DNA of 43,427 nt from positions 3,307 to 46,733 of the forward strand of contig DOIX01000043.1 in the NCBI GenBank assembly GCA_003511885.1, read 5' to 3'. Of the stretch, positions 24,909-34,944 are shown piece by piece (position 1 is the stretch's first letter; every line of letters starts with the position of its first letter). The notes under the pieces were generated by a model. That model saw nothing but the letters and a program-made list of their open reading frames with translations, did no database searches and had not been told where the DNA came from. Position numbers and translations under genes: made by a program. The stretch comes from Cyanobacteria bacterium UBA11153. GTDB lineage: Bacteria; Cyanobacteriota; Cyanobacteriia; Cyanobacteriales; Coleofasciculaceae.

Positions 24909-24957
24909 GGTTGTTGCTTGTTTGTTATTGATTATTGGTTGTTAGTTGTTTGTTTAG
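24909..24957. repeat. A/C-rich heptamer tract before cheA
   Basis: On the minus strand the units are AACTAAC, AACCAAT, AATCAAT, AACAAAC, AAGCAAC, AACC, directly followed by the ATG. The period is seven bases throughout and no Shine-Dalgarno sequence is present. Confidence 0.85.
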
Positions 24958-25223
24958 ATGGTAGCTCTTCCCAGGATCTTTAAGCTTCAAAATCCGCCGT
25001 GGACTCAAGTCTACAGCTAATAGCTTCAGTCCATTAAAATAAACTATATTTTTTTGTTTTTTCAGTCCTCTTTAGAGGACTTTAGCTGTGAGACAGTGGT
25101 TTGAACCACTGTCGGGCTATCGGGCTGTCGAGATGTTGGGCTATCTGGCAATCGAATTTGTCAATTGAGGGAAAGATAAATTAGGTAATCTTTGAACTTA
25201 TCTTATTCACCATTCCCTCAAAT
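24958..25223. other. Hairpin-rich spacer between receptor and cheA
   Basis: No gene. AGTCCTC (25064-25070) pairs with GAGGACT (25075-25081). GACAGTGGTT (25092-25101) pairs with AACCACTGTC (25104-25113). After these come imperfect GGGCTATC-like units to about 25150. The stacked structures may stabilise or end mRNA between the receptor and kinase genes. Confidence 0.7.
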
Positions 25224-25251
25224 AACCAACAACCAACAACCAACAACTAAT
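25224..25251. repeat. Heptamer repeat (AACCAAC)3 AACTAAT at the receptor stop codon
   Basis: Three perfect AACCAAC units plus AACTAAT in strict 7-base register. The last unit contains the receptor stop codon (CTA at 25247-25249). Confidence 0.9.
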
Positions 25252-28200
25252 CAACCTTGAATTGATCCGCACTACTTTGCAGATTTTGAGCCATAGTCAA
25301 GAGTTCCTTAAACGATGTAGCAAGTCCGATAGAATTATCAGAAGTTTGGTTAGCAATTGTGGCTACCTGACTCATAGTTTGAGTTACAGATTCAAACTCA
25401 GAGGTTTGTAACTGAGTTGCCTGAGTAATACCTTGGACTAATTGGCTGATTTGAGCTGTAGCTTCAACAATAGCGTTCAGATTTTGACGGGTTTCGCTCA
25501 CTAAAGTAGTACCTTGAGCTACTTGTTGAATACCCGTTTCCATTGCGGTAGATACTTCAGCCGTACCCTGTTGAATTTCTTGCACCAGTTGTTCAATTTC
25601 GCTGGTAGCTTCTGCTGACTGACGTGCCAAAGAACGAACTTCATCGGCTACCACCACAAAACCGCGTCCGTATTCGCCTGCCCTGGTAGCTTCAATTGAT
25701 GCGTTTAAAGCTAGGAGTTGGGTTTGGGTAGTAAAGTTACTAATTAAGTTTACCACTCGCGAAACTTTTTGGGTTGATTCGCTCAAGCGCTTGAGTCGCT
25801 TGCTGGTTTCTGCCACTGTCTCCCGGATATCGAGAATCCCTTCCACAGTGCGATTCATTGCCCCATCCCCTTGTCGCACCGTCTGATTGGCTTGTTGCAC
25901 AGCTACTTCCACCTGTTGGGCGCTGCTTTCCACTCCTTTGGTAGAATTAACCATCTTTTCAATTTGCCCCAAAGCGAGGTTTAGTGCTTGGAATTGCTGC
26001 TGCGCTTGGTTGGTGAGACTGGTAATTGAAGATTCACTTTCCAGTGAGGTTTGGGCAACTTTTCGCGAGGATTCTTGCACTTGTTTAATAATACCGCGCA
26101 AACTTTGCAAGGTATTATTATAAGCATCGGCTACAGTACCAACTTCATCTTCAGTTATTGGCGCGCGGACAGTAAGATTTCCTTGGAGGGCTGGACGTAC
26201 TGATGATAGTAACTGAATTACATGTCGTTGCAGTACTTCCTTATCAGCTTTTTCTCGTGCAGCGGCTTCTGCAAGCTGTTGGGATTGTGTCTGAATTTGT
26301 TCGACAAATTCTGCCTGTTGCAGCACAATACCTAACTGCCGGGAAATTTGGACTAATAAGTTAATTTCACTCTTTTCCCAGACACGAGGTTCAGAATTTT
26401 GGTGAGTTACCAGCAAACCCCACAGCTTTTCGCCCTGAAATATAGGGGCAATAGTATAGGCTTTTACGCCCCATTCCATCAGCAATTCTTTGGGGAATGT
26501 CAAGTCTTTAACTTGGTTAATATCCTCCACTGTACTAGATTCATTTTTGCGATATTGACCGCCTTCAGTTTCCTGTAAAATGGGGTCAATCGCAATAGCG
26601 GCACTGGTTCCAGCTAGTCTCATTGTACTGCCACTGACATCTTCAATGAGAAATTCTCCACTCCAATCAGGATGAAAGCGATAGATAGCAACTCGATCCG
26701 CTGTTAGTAATTGTCGGAGTTCCTGAGTAATAGTACGGAAGAGACTATCGTAGTTGAAATTACGGTTGCGCAAACGTTCCGCAATTCGCTGTCCGATAGA
26801 ATCAATTAAACTGATAAAATTGGCTTCCCGTTGAGCTAATGTGGTCAAGGCTTTCGACTGTTGCTGCACTCGTTCCAGGTAATCTACTAATTGGATTGCT
26901 GCACCCATTTGTAAAGCAATTTGAGAGATTGCACCTACTTCAGTTTCTTCCCAGTGACGAGGTAATTTATTTTGGTAAACACTTAACAATCCCCACAAAT
27001 TTTCACCAACGAATACAGGAATAACTACCAAAGCTTTAGCTTGTAATTGTTCTAAAACTTCTAACTGATTCGCCGGATAACCAGCTTGAGAAATGTTGGG
27101 AACTACCAAATTTTCCCGCTGACGATACCGACTGATTTGACTTCCCCCTTCACCGAGGAGATAGTTGATACTTGGTTGAATTGGACTATTAAGCAGCCCC
27201 ACCCAATCACTGCCAACCGACTCAGCCACAAACTCCCCAGAATTGTCAGAATTCAAGCGATAGAGAAGTACGCGATCGCATTCTAGAAGATAGCGAATTT
27301 CTTGGGTGGTGGTGTGGAAAATAGTCTGAGCATCCAAAGAGCGGAGAATTCTGGCAATAATTTTGGTTACCCCTTTCTCCCGTTGAGCTGATGCGGCTAA
27401 TTGAGCAGAAGTTGCTTGTAATTGTTCGATATATTCCGCTTGTTGTAAAGCCACCCCCAACTGCGCCGCAATCTGCTTGGCAAACTCAATTTCATTTTTC
27501 TGCCATTCACGTGGTCCATTGCACTGATAAATGCAGAATAAACCCCATAAATCGCGATTTTTCAGAATTGGTACTACCAAAGAAGCCCGAATCTGGAATT
27601 GCTCTAAAGTAGCAACATAGCAATCTAAAAGCCCTGCATTGGAAATATCCGTGAGGGTAAAAATATTGCCACTTTTATATCTTTCCGCGTGCCTTTCTCC
27701 AAAGCAATGATCCTTAATCTTCACCTCTAGCGCCGACTTGTAACCGGACAAAACATCCTCAGTTACAAATTCACCATAATCGTAGCCAAGATCTGAATCG
27801 AAACGATAGACACCCACTCGATCCGCACCCAGGAGTAGTCGAGTTTCTTGGACAGTTGTTTGGAAAATTTTCTCCAAATTTACCGTTTGGCGAATACTAT
27901 TAACAATTTTCACTGCCCCCCGTTCCAATTCAGCGGCTCGACTTAATTGAATCGATTGGGTTTGCAATTGTTCGATATACTGTACCTGTTGCAAAGCCAC
28001 CCCAAACTGAAGGGAAATCTGAGATAAGAAATTAATATCCGTCTCTTCCCAGTGACGGGGGCTGGAATTTTGGTAAGCACCCAATATCCCCCAGAGTTTA
28101 TCTCCGGTAAAAATTGGGGCAAGGAGATAAGCTTTGACTTCAAATTGTTCTAAAATTTCCACGTGACAAGGGGAATGTCCGGCTTGATAAATATCATCAA

Positions 28201-30745
28201 CCGCAAAACTTTCCTTCTTGGCATATCGCCCACCTTTAGTTTCTTGCAAATAGGTATCAGGCCAAATAGTTTCAATATCTGGGCCTACTAATCGCACCCA
28301 ACTTCCGGCTACTGACTCAGAGATAAACTTGCCACTCCAATCTGGTAAAAATTGATAGACAGCAACGCGATCGCAACGAAGTTGTTGTCGTACTTCTTGA
28401 GTAGTAACCCGACAAATACTTTCAACATCAGTAGTTTTGCGAATCTTGTCAATTGCGCGGCTGGCGGAACGTTCCACCCCTGTCACTTTCTTCAGTTGAG
28501 CAGACTGGGCTTCCACTCGATCTATATAATCAGAAAACTGTAAGGAAACGCCCAACTGCGCCCCAACTCGCTTGACAAAATCAATCTCAATCTCATCCCA
28601 ATCGCGAGGCCCAGAACACTGATGAATGCAGAATAATCCCCACAATTGATTACCTTTCACTAGTGGCGCGATTAAGTTAGCGCGGACTTGGAATTGAGAG
28701 AGTAGCTCTACATGACAAGAACTTAATCCGGCACTGTAAATATCAGAAATTGCTTGAATTCGTCCGTCAAGATACAGAGGGGCAAATTGTTCGCCAAAGC
28801 AATGATCGTGAACTTTAACTGACATTGCCGAACTATAATTTGATACCACATCTTCTGCTACTACTTCTCCATCGTTGTAACCAGAATCTGGGTAAAAGCG
28901 AAATACGCAAACTCGGTCAGCTTTTAATAATTGTCGCGTTTCAATTACCGTAGTCTTGAAAATCAAGTTCATTTCCAAAGACTGACGATTTTGATCGATA
29001 ATTTTAATCGCCGACTGTTCCAGATTTTTGGCCTTTGCCATGAGAGTATTTTGCCTTTCCATCTGCTCGGTATATTCAGCTTGTTGGAGGGCAATCCCAA
29101 ACTGACGGGCAATCCGATTTAGCAAGCTAACTTCCAGAGATTCCCAATGGCGGGGTCGATCGTTTTGATAAGCAGCCAATAAACCCCAGAGTTTTTGTCC
29201 CTGAAAAATTGGAACTAAAATGTAAGCTTTAGCCTGAAACTGTTCTAAGATATCAATATGACACTGAGCGTGATCGGCTTTATAGATATCATCAATCGCT
29301 AGGCTTTCACCCTTAGCATATCGACCACCTTGAGTTTCTTGTAAATTAGTATCAGTCCAGACTTTTTGCACATCAGGACCAACTAGTTTCACCCAACCTT
29401 GCCCTACTGATTCAGCGACAAATTCCCCACCCCAGTCAGGGTTGAAACGATAGACAGCAACGCGATCGCAATTTAGCATCTGCCGCACTTCTTGAGTAGC
29501 ATTGCGGAAGAGATTATCCACATTACTGGGTTGACGCAATCTGTCACTAACTTTGGCGGCTAATCGTTCGATTTCTTCTGCCTTATTGAATCGAGTTGAT
29601 TGTGCCCGGAGTTTTTCCATATACTCAGCTTGGAGTACGGCTAGTCCAAATTGTCGCCCAATCTGAGTGATAAAATTTACCTCTTCAGGTTGCCAGAAAC
29701 GGGTAGCTGAGTTTTGGTAAGCAGCGAGCAATCCCCAAAGTTTTTCTCCTTGGAATATGGGAGCAATAATGTAAGCTTTGACTTGAAATTGTTCTAAAAT
29801 TTCAATATGACAAGGCTCATGCCCCACCTTATAGATATCTTCAACAACAAAGGTTTCGTAATTGCGATACCGCCCGCCTCTAGTGTCTTGCAAATGGGTA
29901 TCTGCCCAGACAGTTTGGATACTTGGCCCCACTAAAGGAACCCAACCAGGAGTGACTGATTCCGCCACAAACTTCCCACTCCAATCAGGCTCGAAACGAT
30001 AAACAGCAACGCGATCGCATTTTAGCTGTTGCCGGACTTCTTGAGTGGTAGTTTCAAAGAGGCTAATCGTGTCTTGGGATTGCTGAATTTTGTTAGCAAC
30101 TTTAGCGATAATTTTGTCCTGTAGTTCCCGTTTTTGCTTTTGGATTCGGATTTCAGAAGGATGCAAACTTATCCTCAATTCACTAACAATTCGGCAGAGG
30201 AAATTAATTTCTGCTTCCTGCCATAGCCGAGGTGTAGCACATTGCTGTACCACCAGCAAGCCCCACATTTGTCCTTCAATCTGAATCGGCAAACTCAGAC
30301 TGGCTTTTACTTGGAACTTTTCCAGTAATTGGATATGGTAAGGACTTAAGCCATTTTGATAAATATTATCTAGGAATACCACCTGCTCTTGGTCATATTC
30401 CTCTTGATTCTCAGCACCAAATATCAGAGCTGGTAAAGACTCTCCCAGGCTGGGAGTATAGCCGAGGAGCATAGACTCAGCCAATACCATCCCCTGTTTC
30501 TCACTCTGGAAGCGGTAAATCAGCGCCCTGTCAACTTTTAAGCGATCCCGAATCTCCGTAATCGTAATTTGCAACAAAGCATCAGTGCTTGTTGCTTGGC
30601 TCATCTTGTGGATAATAGCGACTAATTGTTGCCGTTGATCCTTAAGTTGTTGTTCGATACTCAGTAAGTTACTATTACTACCAGATTGGTTTAACTCAAC
30701 TTCAGAAGTATTGTTTCTTGGTTCTAATTGAGCAAGTTCTTGCAT
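25247..30745 (-). CDS. Soluble chemoreceptor with eight GAF domains, five cyanobacteriochrome-like (PixJ/PtxD-type)
   Basis: 1832 residues, no membrane helix. Eight GAFs lie at about 45-195, 212-372, 395-555, 578-738, 760-920, 942-1103, 1125-1285 and 1310-1478, then HAMP (1505-1560) and an MCP signalling domain whose tip includes [19 protein letters not shown]. Bilin-anchoring Cys: C312 (GAF2), C495 (GAF3), C677 (GAF4), C860 (GAF5) and C1042 (GAF6). GAF2, 3 and 5 have the W-x-DT-x-LQ-x-T-x-GGRY pattern of red/green cyanobacteriochromes. GAF4 and 6 have DHCFGE (C649, C1014), the DXCF motif of blue/green types. GAF1, 7 and 8 lack the Cys. It should bind phycocyanobilin-type bilins and control the CheA next door for phototaxis. 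Confidence 0.93.
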   Translation of the reverse strand: MQELAQLEPRNNTSEVELNQSGSNSNLLSIEQQLKDQRQQLVAIIHKMSQATSTDALLQITITEIRDRLKVDRALIYRFQSEKQGMVLAESMLLGYTPSLGESLPALIFGAENQEEYDQEQVVFLDNIYQNGLSPYHIQLLEKFQVKASLSLPIQIEGQMWGLLVVQQCATPRLWQEAEINFLCRIVSELRISLHPSEIRIQKQKRELQDKIIAKVANKIQQSQDTISLFETTTQEVRQQLKCDRVAVYRFEPDWSGKFVAESVTPGWVPLVGPSIQTVWADTHLQDTRGGRYRNYETFVVEDIYKVGHEPCHIEILEQFQVKAYIIAPIFQGEKLWGLLAAYQNSATRFWQPEEVNFITQIGRQFGLAVLQAEYMEKLRAQSTRFNKAEEIERLAAKVSDRLRQPSNVDNLFRNATQEVRQMLNCDRVAVYRFNPDWGGEFVAESVGQGWVKLVGPDVQKVWTDTNLQETQGGRYAKGESLAIDDIYKADHAQCHIDILEQFQAKAYILVPIFQGQKLWGLLAAYQNDRPRHWESLEVSLLNRIARQFGIALQQAEYTEQMERQNTLMAKAKNLEQSAIKIIDQNRQSLEMNLIFKTTVIETRQLLKADRVCVFRFYPDSGYNDGEVVAEDVVSNYSSAMSVKVHDHCFGEQFAPLYLDGRIQAISDIYSAGLSSCHVELLSQFQVRANLIAPLVKGNQLWGLFCIHQCSGPRDWDEIEIDFVKRVGAQLGVSLQFSDYIDRVEAQSAQLKKVTGVERSASRAIDKIRKTTDVESICRVTTQEVRQQLRCDRVAVYQFLPDWSGKFISESVAGSWVRLVGPDIETIWPDTYLQETKGGRYAKKESFAVDDIYQAGHSPCHVEILEQFEVKAYLLAPIFTGDKLWGILGAYQNSSPRHWEETDINFLSQISLQFGVALQQVQYIEQLQTQSIQLSRAAELERGAVKIVNSIRQTVNLEKIFQTTVQETRLLLGADRVGVYRFDSDLGYDYGEFVTEDVLSGYKSALEVKIKDHCFGERHAERYKSGNIFTLTDISNAGLLDCYVATLEQFQIRASLVVPILKNRDLWGLFCIYQCNGPREWQKNEIEFAKQIAAQLGVALQQAEYIEQLQATSAQLAASAQREKGVTKIIARILRSLDAQTIFHTTTQEIRYLLECDRVLLYRLNSDNSGEFVAESVGSDWVGLLNSPIQPSINYLLGEGGSQISRYRQRENLVVPNISQAGYPANQLEVLEQLQAKALVVIPVFVGENLWGLLSVYQNKLPRHWEETEVGAISQIALQMGAAIQLVDYLERVQQQSKALTTLAQREANFISLIDSIGQRIAERLRNRNFNYDSLFRTITQELRQLLTADRVAIYRFHPDWSGEFLIEDVSGSTMRLAGTSAAIAIDPILQETEGGQYRKNESSTVEDINQVKDLTFPKELLMEWGVKAYTIAPIFQGEKLWGLLVTHQNSEPRVWEKSEINLLVQISRQLGIVLQQAEFVEQIQTQSQQLAEAAAREKADKEVLQRHVIQLLSSVRPALQGNLTVRAPITEDEVGTVADAYNNTLQSLRGIIKQVQESSRKVAQTSLESESSITSLTNQAQQQFQALNLALGQIEKMVNSTKGVESSAQQVEVAVQQANQTVRQGDGAMNRTVEGILDIRETVAETSKRLKRLSESTQKVSRVVNLISNFTTQTQLLALNASIEATRAGEYGRGFVVVADEVRSLARQSAEATSEIEQLVQEIQQGTAEVSTAMETGIQQVAQGTTLVSETRQNLNAIVEATAQISQLVQGITQATQLQTSEFESVTQTMSQVATIANQTSDNSIGLATSFKELLTMAQNLQSSADQFKVD

Positions 30746-30918
30746 AATTTTCTCGGTATTGTTTTGGTCGTTAGTCGTTAGATTTTCGTTGTTAGTTGCT
30801 GGTTGTTAGTTGTTATTTGTTGGTAATTTTTTTCACCCCTTCCCCACTCACCCCCCCCACTCCCCACCCTTATTAGTTGTTGCTTATTCTTACCTGAAAA
30901 CAAAAAACAAAAAACAAT
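30746..30918. repeat. A/C-rich heptamer-like leader of the receptor gene
   Basis: On the minus strand the leader consists of CAAC/TAAC words (for example AACAACTAACAACCAGCAAC) up to about 20 bases before the ATG at 30745. A poly-C stretch with CCCACCC lies near 30842-30868 (plus strand). No Shine-Dalgarno sequence is seen. Confidence 0.6.
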
Positions 30919-31452
30919 TCAACTTCGATGCACCTGCCACAAGGGAGACTGAATAATTGCTCTTACATTCAAAACAGTACCCTTGTCTCCAGGTATAGCC
31001 CCCAAAATAAACGGTAGAAGCCTGGAGGGAAATAGCCCCGAAGCGGCTGTTTGGATTTGCTCCAAGTCGTATAACTCGATATCATTAACTTGTGGCACTA
31101 CCAAACCTAAAGACTGTTCATTAGCCTGAATCACCATCGCCACAACAGATGTTAATATTTGCTCTTGCTGCAACAAAGGATAACCGCCAACTAGATGGTT
31201 AATATCGATTAACCACAGCATTTCTCCCCGCCAATTACAAATTCCCAAAACACAACCAGGCATTTTAGGTACGGGGAGAATTTCCGCCACATTTACCCTC
31301 AAAATTTCCGCAATCTCTCCTAATGGTAATAATGCACTATCTTCCAAACCCAGAGGAAAACGCAACAATCGGGTTCTCCTATCTGGAGGTAAGGGTTCTA
31401 AAGATAATGGATCGAGGGTACTTGCTGTTAATACTGAATCAAGTGAATTCAT
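30919..31452 (-). CDS. CheW-like protein upstream of the receptor (PixI-type)
   Basis: 177 residues. A short N-terminal extension is followed by a CheW fold: LLRFPLGLEDSALLPLGEIA, MPGCVLGICNWRGEMLWLID, VVAMVIQANEQSLGLVVPQV, and a C-terminal VLNVRAIIQSPLW. CheW adaptors join receptor and CheA. It lies between the 453-residue unknown and the receptor gene on the same strand, the place of PixI in Pix operons. The leader is an A/C-rich heptamer tract without a Shine-Dalgarno sequence. Confidence 0.85.
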   Translation of the reverse strand: MNSLDSVLTASTLDPLSLEPLPPDRRTRLLRFPLGLEDSALLPLGEIAEILRVNVAEILPVPKMPGCVLGICNWRGEMLWLIDINHLVGGYPLLQQEQILTSVVAMVIQANEQSLGLVVPQVNDIELYDLEQIQTAASGLFPSRLLPFILGAIPGDKGTVLNVRAIIQSPLWQVHRS

Positions 31453-31520
31453 TGGTCATTTATTGTTAGTTAGTGGTTGTTATTTATTTGTTATTTTTTG
31501 CTTGTTATTTATCTTTGCTT
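31453..31520. repeat. A/C-rich heptamer tract before cheW
   Basis: On the minus strand the units include AACAAGC, AAAAAAT, AACAAAT, AAATAAC, AACCACT, AACTAAC, then GACCA and the ATG. The period is about seven bases. Confidence 0.7.
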
Positions 31521-31585
31521 AATCGGAGCATTGGATTAAGGATCTTGTTCTTCATTAGCCATGAGTAACCCGATTATCCTCTGTT

Positions 31586-32947
31586 TCAGTCCTTATCTCG
31601 TTGAGATATGCCAAACCGATCGCGTTTTTGGGTTAGTTGCTCTCTAGTACGAGCTAATTCTCGATCCAATTCATCCATCTTTTTTGTTAGTCTTTCTATT
31701 TCTTGGCTCATATAACTTAACTGAATTGATTCTCCGTTTTTTTTGTAGTTTTGCCCTAGAATTTTTTGCTTTATCTCTCCTCTTTTCTGGGTATTGTTGC
31801 TGAGTATTTCTGGTTTTATCTTGTTTAATATTGGGATGTCAAATCGATCTCTATGCTTCAAAAATGCTTGCTGCAGACCATCTGTATAAGGTTGTAATAT
31901 CGTTCTTTGATCTGGTGTCAAGCGAGCTAAAATTTCTTCACTTAAGAGCTTATTCCACAATTCAGTCATTTCCCATTTGACATGAACTGCCGTCATTACC
32001 ATCACGCATAAATCGAGTAATTCTGATTCAATTGGAGCCATACTTTTCTCTAAAAGGCATAGCCAAAGGTAAGCTTGAAACATTTCCAAGTCCCGCAGAC
32101 AAGAGTGCGTAATTCCGGGATCTGTTAACTCGCCTCTACGACTCCGATGATTGGGTAGCAATTCCATCAGTCGGGAGTAAACAACTTTGGCAATATCGCG
32201 AGAAACTGGAAACAATTGCTCTACTAACTTAAAAATGGGTGAGTTAACATCATACTGGGCAGCCGCTATACAAACTCTTTGCCAAGGTAGAGCAACTTGT
32301 TCTTCAACAAATTTCAAGTAGGGTTGAATAAGTATTTGCTCTGCTGGTGTCAACTTTTCAGATAAGAGTAGCAATTTATTGCTGAAGTTTAACAGTGTGG
32401 TTATAAAGCCAAGGGTGTGCCAATTATGTGAGAGAATATGTTGCTCTTGAAATTCGAGTAATATAGGCTCAAGCGCGGTGGCTATCTCTTGAATTCCTGG
32501 CATTCCCCAAGCTTCTGTAGAAAGCATTTCCCATGATGAAAAGGAAACCTCACCAGACGTAGCTATCGCTGTTGAAATAAGGGCTTTTTCCTCTCGAGCA
32601 GTTGGCGAAGTTTGTTGATAAATTTCCAGTATTTTTAGATAAATTAGCAGGGCAAAATTAGCCAGTTTGTTTGCCTCAGATAAATCCACAATATTCGGAA
32701 TATAAGCGTAGAGACAATTCGTTTGTATCCCTGCCATCTGACACTTTATTGCAATCAATCTCTGGTGTAATTTCTTAGCAGTTAATGGTCTACTTTCTGG
32801 GGAAGCTGCTTCAATCAAATCTGTATAGGATCGAGGATCGTCTTCCTCTGAGGCAAGAGAAGATAAGTCTGGTTTATAGCGCTCTGCCCACAGCTTGACT
32901 AAGCGCTCAACTGATGGAGTTTTGATATAATTGACAGCTACTAGCAC
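31586..32947 (-). CDS. Unknown helical protein encoded in the chemosensory operon
   Basis: 453 residues starting at a GTG (32947). Mostly helical, with no recognised motif. Its C-terminal 40 residues form a clear coiled coil (LSYMSQEIERLTKKMDELDR ... ELARTREQLTQKRD). There is no membrane segment. It is embedded in the operon between the CheY gene and CheW, with about 130-190 base spacers holding A/C heptamers. A coiled-coil partner of the motility machinery, comparable in role to HmpF, is conceivable, but I see no sequence basis for homology to HmpF. The position is the only clue to function. Confidence 0.7.
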   Translation of the reverse strand: MLVAVNYIKTPSVERLVKLWAERYKPDLSSLASEEDDPRSYTDLIEAASPESRPLTAKKLHQRLIAIKCQMAGIQTNCLYAYIPNIVDLSEANKLANFALLIYLKILEIYQQTSPTAREEKALISTAIATSGEVSFSSWEMLSTEAWGMPGIQEIATALEPILLEFQEQHILSHNWHTLGFITTLLNFSNKLLLLSEKLTPAEQILIQPYLKFVEEQVALPWQRVCIAAAQYDVNSPIFKLVEQLFPVSRDIAKVVYSRLMELLPNHRSRRGELTDPGITHSCLRDLEMFQAYLWLCLLEKSMAPIESELLDLCVMVMTAVHVKWEMTELWNKLLSEEILARLTPDQRTILQPYTDGLQQAFLKHRDRFDIPILNKIKPEILSNNTQKRGEIKQKILGQNYKKNGESIQLSYMSQEIERLTKKMDELDRELARTREQLTQKRDRFGISQRDKD

Positions 32948-33142
32948 GATTTTTTTTGTTTTTTGTTATTGTTTCTTGATTGTTTGTCATTAACTTTTGG
33001 GGATTGGATATTGTTTATTGGTTGTGGTTTATTATTTTTACGTTCCCCAATATTTGGATGAGTGACTTAGGTTTTTAGTCGTTTATCAAATAGCCAATCG
33101 CAAATAACCAATAACTAGTAACCAATAACTGATCGCAAACAA
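32948..33142. other. Spacer with A/C-rich heptamer-like repeats
   Basis: The minus-strand leader of the 453-residue gene is A/C-rich (AACAATCAAGAAACAATAAC) with no Shine-Dalgarno sequence. AACCAATAACTAGTAACCAA-type units follow near 33099-33125. Confidence 0.55.
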
Positions 33143-33502
33143 CTAGGTTAACTTTTGGATAATTTTGACCAATTCTTGCTGGTTTACTGGTTTAGTTAGG
33201 TAGGCATCAGCCCCTAGCATTGAACCCCAGAGTTGATCTGCTTCAGTCCCTTTGGTAGAACAAATTACGATGGGAATTTTTTTTGTTATGGCATTTGTTT
33301 TGAGTTCCCGACAAATTTCAAATCCGCTTTGTCCGGGCAATATTACATCAAGAATCACTAAATCTGGTGTCTGAGATTGGAGTTTTATTTTAGCTTCTTC
33401 TCCACTACTAACGCTGACTACACTGAGACCAGCCTGGGTGAGGTAACTAGTCAGGATTTGGGTTTCGGTTAGACTGTCTTCAACTAAAAGAACTGTTTTC
33501 AT
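33143..33502 (-). CDS. CheY-type response regulator (PixH-like)
   Basis: A 119-residue stand-alone receiver. It begins MKTVLLVEDSLTETQI with acidic E8-D9, has the phospho-acceptor D52 (LVILDVILPGQSG), a conserved Thr/Ser (ICSTKGTE), and Lys in YLTKPVNQ. It is the probable output regulator of the CheA kinase, acting on pilus motors. The ATG at 33502 fits the family start; an in-frame codon at 33562 would add 20 unlike residues. It lies between the PATAN-REC genes and the unknown 453-residue gene, as in Pix/Ptx operons (G-H-I-J-L order). Confidence 0.9.
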   Translation of the reverse strand: MKTVLLVEDSLTETQILTSYLTQAGLSVVSVSSGEEAKIKLQSQTPDLVILDVILPGQSGFEICRELKTNAITKKIPIVICSTKGTEADQLWGSMLGADAYLTKPVNQQELVKIIQKLT

Positions 33503-33663
33503 AAGGTAGTTATTGGTGAAAGATGAGAGGTCAAAGGTGAGCGTTGAAAGATAAGAGGTCAAAGGTGAGCGGTTAGAGACTAGAGATTAGTGATGAGAGA
33601 TTAGAGATTAAATTTTATTTTCCATCTCTTACTTCTTCCCTCTCACTTTTACCCTATAATCTA

Positions 33664-34944
33664 TTACCTATTCCCTCTTACTTCATTGATGTGATACCTC
33701 TGTAAAACTCCTAATATTTTTTCAGAGGTAATGGGTTTGGATAAAAAGCCCGAAGAACCTACCATTTTGGCTCGTACTCTGTCCACAAAACCGTCATTTC
33801 CTGTCAGAATAATCACCGGAGTGTCTTTGAATGTAGAAACTCGACGAATTTGGGCACAGATTTCATAACCGTTAGCAATAGGCATGACTAAATCCAAGAA
33901 AATTAGATCTGGTTTATGTTCGAGAAGTTGAATTAGGGCTTGTACTGAATCCTGAATATTGATGAATCGATAGCCAGCTTGGGTGAGAATATTACCCATT
34001 GTCTGGCTGTCGGTACGACTGTCATCAATATAGGCAATCAGGGGAGCTTTTGGATTAGAGGTAGAGGGTTGAGGGGGTTTATTGCCTGTTGTCGGTATCT
34101 TCCCTATTTGGCTTTCGATCCTTTTATCTTTCTGAGAAGACTTAATGTCAAGGATTAAATCTTCAACCTCAACCAATTTCATTAACCTGTTACGGATATA
34201 GGGAAGAATCGATTGAGTTAGGGGTAAAGCTGTCTGAGTTAGCTTGACTGCTAAATCCCTTAAGGTGTAATTGCCATCTGCTAAATTTGTCAGGTTGCGA
34301 TAAGCATGGGATGAGGTTTGCTGGCGTAATTGTTCAGGTTCTACTATTTTCGGAGCCAGATTGGGTGAAATATCTTCTAAGTTAGCTTCCTGCCAATCTT
34401 GCCAAGCTTGAATGGCTTGTCGCCAAGCTTTGTCAGCCCTAATCGCAACTAATCCTAAATCAATGGCATTTTCAGGAATTGGCCTGTATAAAAGTTGTAA
34501 TCCTTTGATGTAACCAATTTTTTCTCCTGCTTGAATAATATCAAATATCATTTCAATGGCATGGCCTTCAATGAGTTCCGCCATCTCCATAAGCGGGATT
34601 TTTCCCTGTTTGGTGAGTATGGATAAAGAGTTGTAATCCCAACATTCAGTCCGCTGCGATTCAGGTGCTGTAGAATTGACGATTAATTGGGGACAGTGTA
34701 AAGAGAGTTGGCGAAACCAGCGACGATTTGTATGCCAATCGTTGGTACAACCAACTAAACCACCCAAGCTAAAATATAGACTCGATAATTGAGGTTTTGC
34801 ACCTGTAATATGCAAATCTAACTTACCTGTAAATTGCTTGGTGGCGCAATCTTGAATCTGTTTGATTAAGTCTTCGGTGCTGAATACTAATTCTTGCCTT
34901 CCTATCGGCAATTCCATCGAACTAACAGATGACGGGGTAAGCAT
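33664..34944 (-). CDS. PATAN-receiver response regulator (PatA/PixG-type), copy 1
   Basis: 426 residues. The N-terminal PATAN domain (DUF4388-like) has IQDCATKQFTGKLDLHITGA and YFSLGGLVGCTNDWHTNRRW. The central helices include NLAPKIVEPEQLRQQTSSHA and ADGNYTLRDLAVKL. The C-terminal receiver (from about residue 304) has DDSRTDSQ, phospho-acceptor D351 (LIFLDLVMPIANGYE), and FLSKPIT. PatA-type regulators act downstream of CheA on motility or patterning. A second such gene lies upstream, in the same direction, with the same architecture but diverged, so the pair probably arose by duplication. About 700 bases separate them. Confidence 0.9.
   Translation of the reverse strand: MLTPSSVSSMELPIGRQELVFSTEDLIKQIQDCATKQFTGKLDLHITGAKPQLSSLYFSLGGLVGCTNDWHTNRRWFRQLSLHCPQLIVNSTAPESQRTECWDYNSLSILTKQGKIPLMEMAELIEGHAIEMIFDIIQAGEKIGYIKGLQLLYRPIPENAIDLGLVAIRADKAWRQAIQAWQDWQEANLEDISPNLAPKIVEPEQLRQQTSSHAYRNLTNLADGNYTLRDLAVKLTQTALPLTQSILPYIRNRLMKLVEVEDLILDIKSSQKDKRIESQIGKIPTTGNKPPQPSTSNPKAPLIAYIDDSRTDSQTMGNILTQAGYRFINIQDSVQALIQLLEHKPDLIFLDLVMPIANGYEICAQIRRVSTFKDTPVIILTGNDGFVDRVRAKMVGSSGFLSKPITSEKILGVLQRYHINEVRGNR

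Noticed and set aside
25092..25113. tRNA-like TTTGAACCAC arm
   Set aside because: The surrounding bases do not form acceptor, D or anticodon arms; it is part of a simple palindrome.
31586..32947. HmpF assignment for the 453-residue protein
   Set aside because: Only the position in a chemosensory operon and a short coiled coil support it; no motif links it to HmpF.
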